Below are positions 29,130-38,406 of a stretch of 64,000 nucleotides of DNA, one piece after another; the stretch's first letter is position 1, and each line of letters starts with the position of its first letter. A program made the translations under genes and the position numbers. The DNA comes from CAWGAJ01 sp963820545 (GTDB taxonomy: Bacteria > Planctomycetota > Planctomycetia > Pirellulales > Thermoguttaceae), in contig CAWGAJ010000001.1 of assembly GCA_963820545.1 (NCBI GenBank), forward strand, positions 1,178,001 through 1,242,000, read 5' to 3'. The notes below the pieces were generated by a model. That model was given only the letters and a program-made list of their open reading frames with translations. It was not told where the DNA came from and ran no database searches.

Positions 29130-29573
29130 ATGCTCACCATCACCGTTACTAACGCCCAAGCGAAATTGCCGGTCGATAAAAAACGGCTGCGCAAGGCCGT
29201 GCGCATGATCTTGCAGGAGGCGATGATCTCCGGGGCGAAAATCAACGTGGCCGTCGTGGATGACTCTACTATTGCTTCCTTGCATGAAAGGTATCTCAAC
29301 GATTCCCAACCGACCGATGTGCTAAGTTTCGTGCTGGAACAATCGTCAGGATATTTGGAAGGCGAGATTGTGGTTAGTGCCGACACCGCCCAGGTCTCTG
29401 CCACGCGTTTCCATTGGACCGCCGCCGACGAACTATTGCTTTACGTGATCCACGGTGCATTGCATCTCGTAGGCTACGACGATACCACTTCAAAAAAACG
29501 GGCAAAAATGCGGGAACAAGAGCGGGAATATCTTGCCCGCTGTGGATTGGATTACAATATCGAAGCTTATTGA
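29130..29573 (+). CDS. ybeY: Endoribonuclease YbeY
   Basis: A 147-residue metal-dependent RNase for rRNA 3' maturation and ribosome quality control. The signature is HGALHLVGYDD; the third metal ligand, normally His (HGxLHLxGYDH), is Asp here, which could still bind zinc. NDSQPTDVLSFVL is the other conserved block. No ribosome-binding site of its own is visible because the REP-like palindrome abuts the ATG, so coupling to upstream translation is uncertain. Confidence 0.88.
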   Translation: MLTITVTNAQAKLPVDKKRLRKAVRMILQEAMISGAKINVAVVDDSTIASLHERYLNDSQPTDVLSFVLEQSSGYLEGEIVVSADTAQVSATRFHWTAADELLLYVIHGALHLVGYDDTTSKKRAKMREQEREYLARCGLDYNIEAY

Positions 29574-29788
29574 TATTTAGAAAAACGTTATTGATTTTCC
29601 GGCGATCAATCCGCCTGTGGCGGACCGGAAAATTTCAGCGTGGTGTTACCGGGCAGTTAATGCATTCTGACATCATTTTCTGCTTATCGACTAAGTTCAA
29701 TGTATTGTTGGCGTCCTTCCTTGCTTTTATAATCCTCAATAAAGTGTGACTCCTTGAGGCTTTTAATTGTTGAATAGGAAAACTCATT

Positions 29789-31267
29789 ATGAATAAATGG
29801 ATGGTTGGTATGTTAGCGATTTTTTTATCGATGACTTTGCCGGCCGCGTGGGGACAGTTGTCCAAATCCGGGCGCGACGCCCCTGTTGAAGAACAACTTG
29901 GGTCAATTCCCTGGCCATGGCAGGACGCACGCTTTAGCAAGGACGGTTGCCACGTGGCAATTGCAACCAAACGCGGGGATAAGCAGATTGTGGTGGTGGA
30001 CGGTCAGGAGGGGCCGGAGTATGACATGATCTTTCAGGTCGGGCCGATTTTCAGTCCCGACGGCAAGCGATTAGCCTACGCCGCGAAAAAGGGCCAGAAG
30101 TGGCTCGTGGTGATGGATGGTCACGAGGGGCCAGAGTATGATGGAATTGACCGGCTGGATTTCAGCCCCAATGGTAAGCGCTTGATTTATGGCGCAAAAA
30201 GGCCAAAAGTGGCTTGTGGTTATCGACGGCCAGGAAGGGCCGGTGTATGACGAAATTTCTCAGGTCGGGCGGATTTTCAGTCCTGACGGCAAGCGAGTAG
30301 CCTACCCGGCGAAAAAGGGCCGGAAGTGGCTCGTTGTGATGGATGGCCGTGAGGAGTCAGAGTATGACGGAATCGACCAGGTGGTTTTCAGCCCAGATGG
30401 CAAGCGCGTGATCTATGGCGCAAAAAGGCCAGAAGCGGCTTGTGGTGATCGACGGCCAGGAGGGGCCAGAGTATGACATGCTCTTTCTGGGCTGGCCGGT
30501 TTTCAGTCCAGATGGCAAGCGCATAGCCTATGCCGCACAAAAAGGCCAGAAGTGGTTCGTGGTGGTCGATGGTAGACAAGGACCGGAGTACGATAATGTC
30601 AGTCGGCCGTTTTTCAGTCCAGATGGCAAGCGCGTAGTCTATCGCGCCAAAGGGCCAAAAGTATGTCGTGGTGTTGGACGGCCAGGAAGGGCCGGAATAT
30701 GACGGGTTCCTTGAAGGCTGGCCGGTTTTCAGCCCAGACAGCCAGCGAGTAGCCTATGTTGCGCGAAAGGGCCGGAAGTGGCTCGTGGTGATCGACGGCC
30801 AGGAGGGGCTGGAGTATGACATGCTCTCTCTGTGCTGGCCGGTTTTCAGTCCCGATGGCAAGCGCGTAGCCTATGGCGCACAAAAAGGTCAGAAGCGGTT
30901 CGTGGTGGTCGATGACCAGAAGGGGCCGGAATATGACGAGCTCTTTATGGGCGGGCCAGTTTTCAGTCCCGACGGTAAGCGAGTAGCCTACAATGCAAAA
31001 AAGGGCCAGAAGTGGCTCCTGGTCGTGGATGGCCAAGAGGGGCCGGAGTACGATATTAGCCTGACACCGGTTTTCAGTCCCGACAGCAAGCACGCGGCCT
31101 ATATCGTGAAAAAGTCCAACAAGAAGTGGCTCGTGGTATTAGATGGCCAGGAGGGGCCGGAGTACGACCATGTCATCTTCGGCGGCCCGGCGTTCCGTGA
31201 CGATGGCACTTTGGAGTATCTGGCCGTAAAGGAAGGAATTCTCTACCGAGTGAAGCAACGGCTCTGA
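29789..31267 (+). pseudogene. Exported beta-propeller-like repeat protein with three frameshifts
   Basis: A signal peptide (WMVGMLAIFLSMTLPAAWG) is followed by about ten units of 37-39 residues of the PD40/TolB-like type, each with VFSPDGKRVAY ... KGQKWLVVVDGQEGPEYD. Four consecutive frames cover it: breaks near 30195, 30421 and 30655 all fall at the same place in the repeat, an A-run (GCAAAAAGG or GCCAAAGGG) where other units have GCGAAAAAGGG. Each needs two more bases or one fewer, and after three breaks the original frame returns. The product would be a secreted or periplasmic propeller; ligand unknown. Confidence 0.75.
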
Positions 31268-31299
31268 GAGAATTATCGAAAAAAATCAGATCAAATGTC

Positions 31300-32055
31300 A
31301 TGTCCACCGAAAAGGCCAACGCGATTGTGATTCGGGTGGTCGATTTCAGCGAGAGCAGCCTGGTAGTCACTCTTTTTACCAAGGAGTTTGGTAAAATAGG
31401 AGCTTTGGCCAAGGGGGCAAAAAGACTTAAAAGTTCCTTTGAGTCTGCTCTTGATCTGTTGGCCCTTTGTCGAATAGTATTCCTCCACAAAACGTCGGAA
31501 GCCCTGGACTTGCTGACCGAGGCGAAACTGCTGAGGCGGTTTCGGCCGTACGGCCGAGATCTGCTAAACCTTTACGCCGGTTATTACGTAGCCGAGTTGT
31601 TGGGCGATTTGACCGACGAGAACGATCCTCATCCGGAGCTTTTCGACCTGGCCGACGAGACCCTGGCCGCCTTGGCCGCCGGGGAACCCGTGGCCCGATG
31701 CGTGATTCGGTTCGAACTGGGCATGCTGAAAAATTTAGGACACATGCCCTCGTTGCAGTCCTGTGCCGAATGCGGCGCCGCAGTATCCGGCTTGGGCCGA
31801 ATCGCCTTCGGACAACTCGACGGCGGAGTATTGTGTGAACAGTGTCGTGCGGGAAAAAAACAAATAGTAATGGTCAATGCCGGCGTGCTTAAAACCATGG
31901 CTCAATTGGCTGAACAAGCAACTCAGGCCTGGCAGCGCATGGAAATCAACGCCAATATCCTCGGTGAATTACGCGGCGTATTAAATCGTTATCTGCTGAA
32001 CCTCTTAGGACACAAACCGCGAATGCACGAATACCTGGGAGTGCTGGGGAAATGA
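31300..32055 (+). CDS. recO: DNA repair protein RecO
   Basis: A 251-residue RecO, which helps RecF/RecR load RecA on single-stranded DNA. The N-terminal OB fold has AIVIRVVDFSESSLVVTLFT and GKIGALAKGAKR. The zinc site is C-x2-C ... C-x2-C (SCAECGAAVSG, LCEQCRAG). It lies 33 bp after the propeller gene and 84 bp before a BamD-like gene, in the same direction, and may be part of that transcript. Confidence 0.88.
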   Translation: MSTEKANAIVIRVVDFSESSLVVTLFTKEFGKIGALAKGAKRLKSSFESALDLLALCRIVFLHKTSEALDLLTEAKLLRRFRPYGRDLLNLYAGYYVAELLGDLTDENDPHPELFDLADETLAALAAGEPVARCVIRFELGMLKNLGHMPSLQSCAECGAAVSGLGRIAFGQLDGGVLCEQCRAGKKQIVMVNAGVLKTMAQLAEQATQAWQRMEINANILGELRGVLNRYLLNLLGHKPRMHEYLGVLGK

Positions 32056-32138
32056 GGGATGAAGGATGAATTCAGAATGCGAAATTCATAAACTGAAAAC
32101 TGACAACTGAAAACTCGTTAAGGACAAGGAAGTCCCGC
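32056..32138. repeat. Short-period intergenic repeat
   Basis: GGGATGAAGGATGAA followed by ACTGAAAACTGACAACTGA, the same phrases as in the other repeat tracts of the window. Confidence 0.65.
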
Positions 32139-33659
32139 ATGAGGCAAAATCGAGGGCCAACATACCTGATACTCTTCGCGTTTGGCATGGCTTTGATTTC
32201 GGCAGGATGTGTCGGAGGACCGTCGTTTTCTTCCCAGGTTCATCAAGCGGCGAAGACTCCCGCGCCTGCCGGCGGCTACGGTGAGGAAAGAGATTCGGGC
32301 GGGTGGTTGTTCCGCTCGCTCAGCGGCCGCGGCGGAGGGGGAAATGAAACTTCGCAAGCAGCGCCTCAGACTGTTCCAAACGTGGCTGTTTCGCCCAATC
32401 AAATGGCCGCGGCAAATCCCGGCAATGCGCAGCCGGTTTTGCAGGCATCGGCCCTTCAGCCAGGGTCCTCGGCCGGCATGGCCGCGCCTTCGGCGGTTAT
32501 AGGGACAGTGGCCACGGAACCGGTGGGCGAGGACAACTCCAGGGAATTTCCCGTGGCCGTATTGCCTCCGCAGCCGCTGATCTCCACGCCACCGCCCCAA
32601 ACGCTGCCCGATCCTCCGCCCACTCCCTCCTCGGCGTTAGATCCAATGAAAGACAAGGATCTAGACTTTTGGGCCAAATTAGCCCCGGAGAATATCTACA
32701 AAGGCATCAAAAAAGCCACGGGTTACGGTCCCAACGAGACCATTGCCCGGGCGGCGTTCAAGGAAGGTCAGGAATTGTTCCTGCAGAAGAAATTCGCCGA
32801 GGCCGCGGATAAGTTCAGCACGGCCGCCGATCGCTGGCCCGATACGCCGCTGGAAGAAGACGCCTTATTCATGCTCGCCGAGAGCTATTTCTTCTCCGAC
32901 CAGTACCCCAAGGCCCACGACTCCTATGAGCGTTTGCTGAAAAAGTACAGCAACTCGCGGCATCTGGACGAGGCCGTGAGAAGAGAATTCGCCATCGGGC
33001 GCTATTGGGAACGATTGGACGATTATCAACATAAGTGGTCGCTCACGCCGAATCTGAGCGAGAAGAGCAGACCCCTGTTCGACACCTTCGGTTACGCCGT
33101 CAAAGCCTATCAAAACGTGCGGATGTACGATCCCACCGGCCCCTTGGCCGACGACAGTTTGATGGCCACGGCCATCGCCTATTTCCGCCGCGGAGAATAC
33201 GAGAGCGCCGCCCTGGATTTCGATCAACTGCGCAAGGATTATCCCAACAGCGAACACCAAAAGTACGCCCATGTCCTGGGAATCCAGGCCAAAATGCGGG
33301 TCTACCAGGGCCAGTACTACGATCCTACCGCGCTAAACGAAGCGGGCGTGATAGCCAATCAAACATTAACCCAATTCGGCGCTCAGTTAGGCGCCGAACA
33401 GGCTCGCGTGGTCAAGGCGCAAAGGCAAATACTCGAAGAGAAGGCCAACCGCGATTACGCCATGGCCCTATACTACGAGAAACATAAGTATTACGGCTCG
33501 GCGCGGATGTATTATCTAGAAGTCGTCGAAAAATATCCCACCACGCAACGGGCCCAGAACGCCCGGGAAAGATTGGAGGCCATCAAGGGCGAACCCGACG
33601 AGCCGCCCAACCATTTCAAATGGCTCACAGATTTGATCCCCTCCAGCAAGACAAAGTAA
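32139..33659 (+). CDS. BamD-like lipoprotein with TPRs
   Basis: A 506-residue lipoprotein (lipobox ISAGC near residue 25), then a Ser/Pro/Ala-rich unstructured stretch to about residue 165, and a TPR domain resembling BamD/YfiO: EGQELFLQKKFAEAADKFST, MLAESYFFSDQYPKAHDSY, AYFRRGEYESAALDFDQLRK, ALYYEKHKYYGSARMYYLEV. BamD is the essential helper of BamA in outer-membrane protein assembly. It is longer than the usual 250 residues because of the linker. It precedes the LptE-like gene by 4 bp, so both serve the outer membrane. Confidence 0.78.
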   Translation: MRQNRGPTYLILFAFGMALISAGCVGGPSFSSQVHQAAKTPAPAGGYGEERDSGGWLFRSLSGRGGGGNETSQAAPQTVPNVAVSPNQMAAANPGNAQPVLQASALQPGSSAGMAAPSAVIGTVATEPVGEDNSREFPVAVLPPQPLISTPPPQTLPDPPPTPSSALDPMKDKDLDFWAKLAPENIYKGIKKATGYGPNETIARAAFKEGQELFLQKKFAEAADKFSTAADRWPDTPLEEDALFMLAESYFFSDQYPKAHDSYERLLKKYSNSRHLDEAVRREFAIGRYWERLDDYQHKWSLTPNLSEKSRPLFDTFGYAVKAYQNVRMYDPTGPLADDSLMATAIAYFRRGEYESAALDFDQLRKDYPNSEHQKYAHVLGIQAKMRVYQGQYYDPTALNEAGVIANQTLTQFGAQLGAEQARVVKAQRQILEEKANRDYAMALYYEKHKYYGSARMYYLEVVEKYPTTQRAQNARERLEAIKGEPDEPPNHFKWLTDLIPSSKTK

Positions 33660-33663
33660 AAAC

Positions 33664-34266
33664 ATGCGGACGATAATGATCTATCGACGACGACCTTTGG
33701 CGGGAGATCCGGACCGATGCCCTTTCCTGGCCGGTCATGCCTTACCGCTGCGTCGGCTTTTTGCCGCTCTGCTGGTTTTGTGGTTGCTGGGCGGCTGCGC
33801 CAGCTACCAGATCGGCAACCAATCGCTCTATCCCCTGGAAGTTCGCACGGTTTACGTGCCGATGTTCGAATCGGTCAGTTTCCGGCGTAATCTTGGCGAA
33901 AGGCTTACGGAAGCGGTGCAGAAAGAAATCGAGCTGAAAACGCCCTATAAAGTGGTATCCGATCCCAATGCCGAGAGCACACTTTCCGGACGCATCGTGG
34001 AAGAAGGCAAACACGTGTTAATCGGCACGCGTAGAGGCGATCCGCGCGAATTGCAGGTTGGCGTTCGCGTGGAAGTGAGTTGGATCGATCGGCAGGGCAA
34101 AATGTTACGCGAAACATCGGCCATCCCCCTGCCCTCCGAAATTGTCAGCATTCAAGGCACCGGCAACGTAGTTCCCGAGGTCGGCCAGTCGATCGCCACT
34201 GCCCAACAACAGGCCATCCAAAGCATCGCCGAGCAGATTGTTTCGCTTATGGAAAAACCGTGGTAA
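33664..34266 (+). CDS. LptE-like lipoprotein
   Basis: A 200-residue lipoprotein (VLWLLGGCASYQIG, lipobox LGGC) with the LptE-family core: SLYPLEVRTVYVPMFES, NLGERLTEAVQKEIELKTPY, and TLSGRIVEEGKHVL. LptE plugs the LptD barrel that inserts lipopolysaccharide. Placement 4 bp behind the BamD-like gene supports an envelope-assembly operon. Whether this organism makes LPS is not shown by the window. Confidence 0.75.
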   Translation: MRTIMIYRRRPLAGDPDRCPFLAGHALPLRRLFAALLVLWLLGGCASYQIGNQSLYPLEVRTVYVPMFESVSFRRNLGERLTEAVQKEIELKTPYKVVSDPNAESTLSGRIVEEGKHVLIGTRRGDPRELQVGVRVEVSWIDRQGKMLRETSAIPLPSEIVSIQGTGNVVPEVGQSIATAQQQAIQSIAEQIVSLMEKPW

Positions 34267-34284
34267 ATTAGAGTGGTCAGTGGT

Positions 34285-34343
34285 CAGTGGGCGGTGGACA
34301 GTGAACTGCTTACTCTTCACTGCCCACTGTCCACCGCCCACTG
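34285..34343. repeat. Perfect 19-bp inverted repeat built of short-period repeats
   Basis: CAGTGGGCGGTGGACAGTG at 34285-34303 and its exact complement CACTGTCCACCGCCCACTG at 34325-34343 around a 21-nt loop, between lptE-like and folP. Both arms are made of the AGTGGGC/AGTGGAC phrases, in opposite orientation. Confidence 0.75.
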
Positions 34344-34364
34344 CCCACTTTTTTCATCCTACCC

Positions 34365-35222
34365 ATGATTCCACCCGACCTGCGAGTATTGGACCGCTGG
34401 AAGCTTCGCACCAAGACGCTATTTGTGGGGCGGATTCCCCTGTTGATGGGCATTATCAACGTCACGCCCGACAGCTTCTCCGACGGCGGAAAATATATCG
34501 ATCCTGACAAGGCCATCCAGCACGGTTTGAAATTGGCCCGGGAAGGGGCCGATATCCTGGACATTGGCGGGCAAAGCACCCGGCCAGGCGCCGAACAAGT
34601 AAGCGTCGAAGAAGAACTCCGCCGCGTCAGGCCCGTGGTAAGCGAGCTCTGCCGGCTGGCCTCCGTGCCCATCTCGATCGACACCTTTCAGCCCGAGGTG
34701 GCCGAAGAGGCCCTTATCGCCGGCGCGGAGGTTATTAACGACATAACGGCTTTCGCCAATCCTGAAATGCTTAAGCTGCCTGTTTCCAGCGGTTGCGGCG
34801 TCTGTGCCATGCATCTGCAAGGAACTCCGCAAATAATGCAAGAAAATCCAAAGTATGAGGATGTGGTGATCGAGGTACTGCACTTTCTCCGTCAGCGGCG
34901 CGACGCACTAATGGCCGCCGGCATCGAGCCTGTACGAATCGCCCTGGATCCGGGCATTGGTTTTGGCAAGACCAAGGAGCACAACCTGGCTTTATTATCC
35001 AACGTTTGGCGTTTTCATGCCCTGGATTGTCCGGTGTTAGTAGGCCATTCCCGCAAGCGCTTTATTGGTCAGACAGTGGGCAAGAGCGAGGCCGATCCTT
35101 TGCCGGGCACCATTGGCGCGGCCTTGGCCATGGCCCGACAAGGCGTCCAAATACTCCGCGTTCACGACGTCGCAGCCGTAAGGGACGCCCTGTTGCTATT
35201 CGACGCCTGCAGCGGCAGGTGA
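34365..35222 (+). CDS. folP: Dihydropteroate synthase
   Basis: A 285-residue TIM-barrel enzyme joining 4-aminobenzoate with dihydropterin pyrophosphate in folate synthesis. Both family signatures are present: MGIINVTPDSFSDGG near residue 28 and DILDIGGQSTRPGA near 65. The C-terminal LVGHSRKRFIG is the substrate-binding loop. Same direction as the envelope genes upstream, 98 bp after a repeat hairpin. Confidence 0.92.
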   Translation: MIPPDLRVLDRWKLRTKTLFVGRIPLLMGIINVTPDSFSDGGKYIDPDKAIQHGLKLAREGADILDIGGQSTRPGAEQVSVEEELRRVRPVVSELCRLASVPISIDTFQPEVAEEALIAGAEVINDITAFANPEMLKLPVSSGCGVCAMHLQGTPQIMQENPKYEDVVIEVLHFLRQRRDALMAAGIEPVRIALDPGIGFGKTKEHNLALLSNVWRFHALDCPVLVGHSRKRFIGQTVGKSEADPLPGTIGAALAMARQGVQILRVHDVAAVRDALLLFDACSGR

Positions 35223-35371
35223 CATTTAGAGCCGATCTCAATAGCCCAAATGTCATCCTTACCCTATACCCTCGCCCCTGACCCCCAAATTCTGAATCCT
35301 GAACCCTGTCCCGAAAATAAACCATTTTTCATAATTCCTGGTGCCGCAACGCGGCATGAAAGACTGAACCC

Positions 35372-36445
35372 TTAAATCACATAATCCGCCACAAAAACCT
35401 TCACGTCGCGCGGGGTGAGGAATACTTGAGTGCCCAGGCGAATGCCCAGTTCACGGAAGCGCTCTTGCGGCAGCTCCACCGAAAGGCTCTCGCCCGATTC
35501 GGCGACCAGTTGCAAGCGCACGTTGGGACCGGCCGAATGCACGCGCGAAACCGTCGCCCGCATGTTCACCTGACCATTGGTTTGCGTGTTTACCTCGAAT
35601 TCGTGCGGCCGCACAAAAACCTTCACCGGCTGATTGGGCAACTGGGCGTGCTGTGGCGAATCCAAAGCCAATGTGGAAAAAAGCACTTTGCCGTCTTCCA
35701 CCCGGCCACCGAACAGGTTCACCTGGCCAAGGAAGTTCATCACGAATTCCGTGCGGGGATGATGGAAGACTTCATCCGGCGCACCGATCTGCTCGATACG
35801 CCCTTCGTCCATCACCACCACGCGATCGGCCAATTCCAAGGCCTCTTCCTGGTCGTGGGTCACGAACACGCTGGTTACGTGGATTTCATCGTGCAAGCGG
35901 CGGAGCCAGCGGCGAAGTTCCTGGCGCACCTTTGCATCCAACGAACCAAAGGGCTCGTCCAAAAGCAGCACTTTGGGCTCGATGGCCAGCGCCCGGGCAA
36001 GCGCTACCCGTTGCCGCTGACCGCCGGAAAGCTGGTGCGGATATCGCGTGGCAAAGGTATCGAGTTGCACCAGTTGCAACAACTGATCTACCCGCTGCTT
36101 TATCACCGCCGGGGAGGCCCGCAAATGCCTCGGCCTTACGCGCAGTCCAAAGGCCACGTTTTCCAACACCGTCATGTGGCGGAACAGGGCATAGTGTTGG
36201 AATACAAAACCCACTTCGCGGTCGCCTGCCCGGCGCCCGGCCACGTCTTCATCGTGGAAGAGAATCGGTCCGCTACCCTGGTCGGGCTGCTCCAGCCCGG
36301 CAATGATCCGCAAAAAAGTGGTCTTGCCCGACCCCGACGGTCCCAGCAAGGCCAGCAACTCGCCGGTCGCCACTGTAAGGCTGACGTTGTCTAAAGCCAC
36401 AAACGAGCCGAAGGTTTTACTGATGTTGCGTGCCTCGATGCTCAT
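35372..36445 (-). CDS. cysA: Sulfate/thiosulfate ABC transporter ATPase
   Basis: ATG 36445 (MSIEARNISKTFG) overlaps the end of cysW and gives 357 residues, the usual CysA length. Walker A is LLGPSGSGKTTFLRI, the ABC signature QLSGGQRQRVALARALA, Walker B VLLLDEPFGSLDAK, H-loop VFVTHDQEEAL. The C-terminal TOBE domain (VFVRPHEFEVNT) is typical. It powers import by CysT/CysW. Last gene of the minus-strand sulfate operon. Confidence 0.93.
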   Translation of the reverse strand: MSIEARNISKTFGSFVALDNVSLTVATGELLALLGPSGSGKTTFLRIIAGLEQPDQGSGPILFHDEDVAGRRAGDREVGFVFQHYALFRHMTVLENVAFGLRVRPRHLRASPAVIKQRVDQLLQLVQLDTFATRYPHQLSGGQRQRVALARALAIEPKVLLLDEPFGSLDAKVRQELRRWLRRLHDEIHVTSVFVTHDQEEALELADRVVVMDEGRIEQIGAPDEVFHHPRTEFVMNFLGQVNLFGGRVEDGKVLFSTLALDSPQHAQLPNQPVKVFVRPHEFEVNTQTNGQVNMRATVSRVHSAGPNVRLQLVAESGESLSVELPQERFRELGIRLGTQVFLTPRDVKVFVADYVI

Positions 36446-36447
36446 CG

Positions 36448-37347
36448 TCAATCTCCGATGTATGCTTGCGCTTCCGTGGTGGTTCGGCCGGCGCCCTTCC
36501 ATTCCAAGAGCGATTTGAGAATCAGCGTCACCAGAGCCAATAAGGCCAGCAACGAAGCCAAGGCAAACGCGGCTGCTATATTTTCATTATATAAATTTTC
36601 TATTTGCAAGGGCATGGTGCAAGTCTCGCTGCGGATATTACCAGTTACAACCGACACCGCCCCGAACTCGCCCATTGTTCGCGCGTTGCAGAGAATAATG
36701 CCGTAGAGCAATCCCCACTTGATGTTGGGCAGAGTGACGCGGCGGAAGATCTGCCAGCCGCTTGCGCCGAGGACCCGAGCGGCTTCCTCTTCCTCGGTCC
36801 CTTGCGACTGCATTAGAGGAATCAACTCCCGGGCAACGAAGGGAAAGGACACAAATATCGTTGCTAATACTATGCCCGAAACAGAGAATACCAGTTTAAT
36901 GTTATGGGCATCAAGCCACGGCCCGAACCACCCGTGATTAGGGCTGAACAAGAGCACGAAAAGCATCCCGGCAATCACCGGCGAAACACTGTAAGGCAGA
37001 TCGATCAAAGTTGTTAAAAGACTTTTACCCACAAATTCGAACTTGCTGATCGCCCAGGCGGCTGAAACGCCGAAAATCGTGTTAATCGGCACCACGATTA
37101 CGGCGACAAACAACGTCAAGCGTATGGCCGCCAAGGCGTCGGCATCGTATAGCGACGCCAGATAAACCCTCCAGCCCTTCTCAAACGCCTGCACGAAAAT
37201 CGCCAACAGGGGAACCAGTAAAAACAGCGAAAGGAACGCCAGCGTCACGCCTATAAGCAGCCAGCGGACCCAAAGCGGTTCCAGCACCGCCGTGCCCAAA
37301 TGGCTTCTTGCGCTTGCAGAGTAATTTTTGGCGATAGTCACACTCAT
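36448..37347 (-). CDS. cysW: Sulfate ABC transporter permease CysW
   Basis: A 299-residue permease with six membrane segments and the EAA loop facing the ATPase (EEEAARVLGASGWQIFRRVTLPNI). GEFGAVSVVTGNIRSETCTMPL is characteristic of CysW. It heterodimerises with CysT. It lies 91 bp after cysT and overlaps cysA. Confidence 0.93.
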   Translation of the reverse strand: MSVTIAKNYSASARSHLGTAVLEPLWVRWLLIGVTLAFLSLFLLVPLLAIFVQAFEKGWRVYLASLYDADALAAIRLTLFVAVIVVPINTIFGVSAAWAISKFEFVGKSLLTTLIDLPYSVSPVIAGMLFVLLFSPNHGWFGPWLDAHNIKLVFSVSGIVLATIFVSFPFVARELIPLMQSQGTEEEEAARVLGASGWQIFRRVTLPNIKWGLLYGIILCNARTMGEFGAVSVVTGNIRSETCTMPLQIENLYNENIAAAFALASLLALLALVTLILKSLLEWKGAGRTTTEAQAYIGD

Positions 37348-37438
37348 GTTTCTTTTATTTCATGTCGTTAGTAGTTGTTCAATTTGCAATAAATATGCTT
37401 GCGGCTTTTTAAGCCACACTAAGCTCTTAATCGTTCCT

Positions 37439-38269
37439 TCATGCGGCATATCGTCTGCTCCACCATTGCACCAGGTTTATAAACAGCAGCACGGCAAATG
37501 ACGCACCCAGCGTCACCATGGCAATCGCGGCGGCCTGGGCGTATTTGTATTCATCCAGCTTTTGCATAATCAAAAGCGGTGTAATTTCGGTCTTCATCGG
37601 CAAATTACCTGAGATGAAAATCACCGAACCATATTCACCCAGCGCCCGGGCAAAGGCCAAAGCAAAGCCCGTGAGCAACGCCGGCATAATCATGGGCAGA
37701 ATCACCCGCACAAACGTCTGCAAGCGGCTGGCCCCCAGACTGGCCGCGGCTTCTTCGAGCCCGGTTTCCAGGTCCTCCAAGGCCGGTTGCAACGTTCGCA
37801 CAACAAACGGCAGCCCGATAAACGTCAATGCCACAATCACGCCCAACGGCGTATAGGCCACGGTGATCCCCAACGGCTTTAATAGATGCCCGATCCAGCC
37901 GTTGCTTGCGTAAATCGAAGTCAAGGCGATTCCCGAAACGGCCGTGGGCATGGCAAACGGCAGATCCACCAAAGCATCGACGATCTTTTTGCCTGGAAAT
38001 GAATACCGCACCAACACCCAGGCCACCACTAGCCCGAAGACCGCATTTATGGAAGCTCCCACCAGCGACGCCCCAAAGGTCAATCGATACGACGCCACCA
38101 CGCGCGGATCGCTTACCGTATTCCAAAATTCCGACCACTTTATCGTGGCCGACTTAAGAAACAGCCCTGCCAGCGGGATCATCACAATTAAACTTAAATA
38201 AAGCAGCGTAAAACCCATGGTTAGTCCAAACCCGGGCAACACGCTCCGTTGCTTTAACTGGATTCGCAT
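37439..38269 (-). CDS. cysT: Sulfate ABC transporter permease CysT
   Basis: From ATG 38269 (MRIQLKQRSVLPGFG) the product has 276 residues and six membrane segments. EEAAASLGASRLQTFVRVILPMIMP is its EAA loop and GEYGSVIFISGNLPMKTEI a CysT hallmark. GAGGGGAT precedes the start. Second permease half of the sulfate importer. Confidence 0.93.
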   Translation of the reverse strand: MRIQLKQRSVLPGFGLTMGFTLLYLSLIVMIPLAGLFLKSATIKWSEFWNTVSDPRVVASYRLTFGASLVGASINAVFGLVVAWVLVRYSFPGKKIVDALVDLPFAMPTAVSGIALTSIYASNGWIGHLLKPLGITVAYTPLGVIVALTFIGLPFVVRTLQPALEDLETGLEEAAASLGASRLQTFVRVILPMIMPALLTGFALAFARALGEYGSVIFISGNLPMKTEITPLLIMQKLDEYKYAQAAAIAMVTLGASFAVLLFINLVQWWSRRYAA

Positions 38270-38406
38270 ATCAAATCCCCTCTCCAGACACCACACAGTG
38301 GTCAAGAGAGGGCAAGGGTGAGGGCCTTTCACACTAGGCAAAAATCTTCAAACTCACTTGTACATCAATCGCTGAACCCTGACCCTCGACCTCTGACCCC
38401 TATAAA

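Noticed and set aside
35426..36394. 322-codon frame on the plus strand opposite cysA
   Set aside because: It is the complement of a clear CysA gene and has no recognisable motif.
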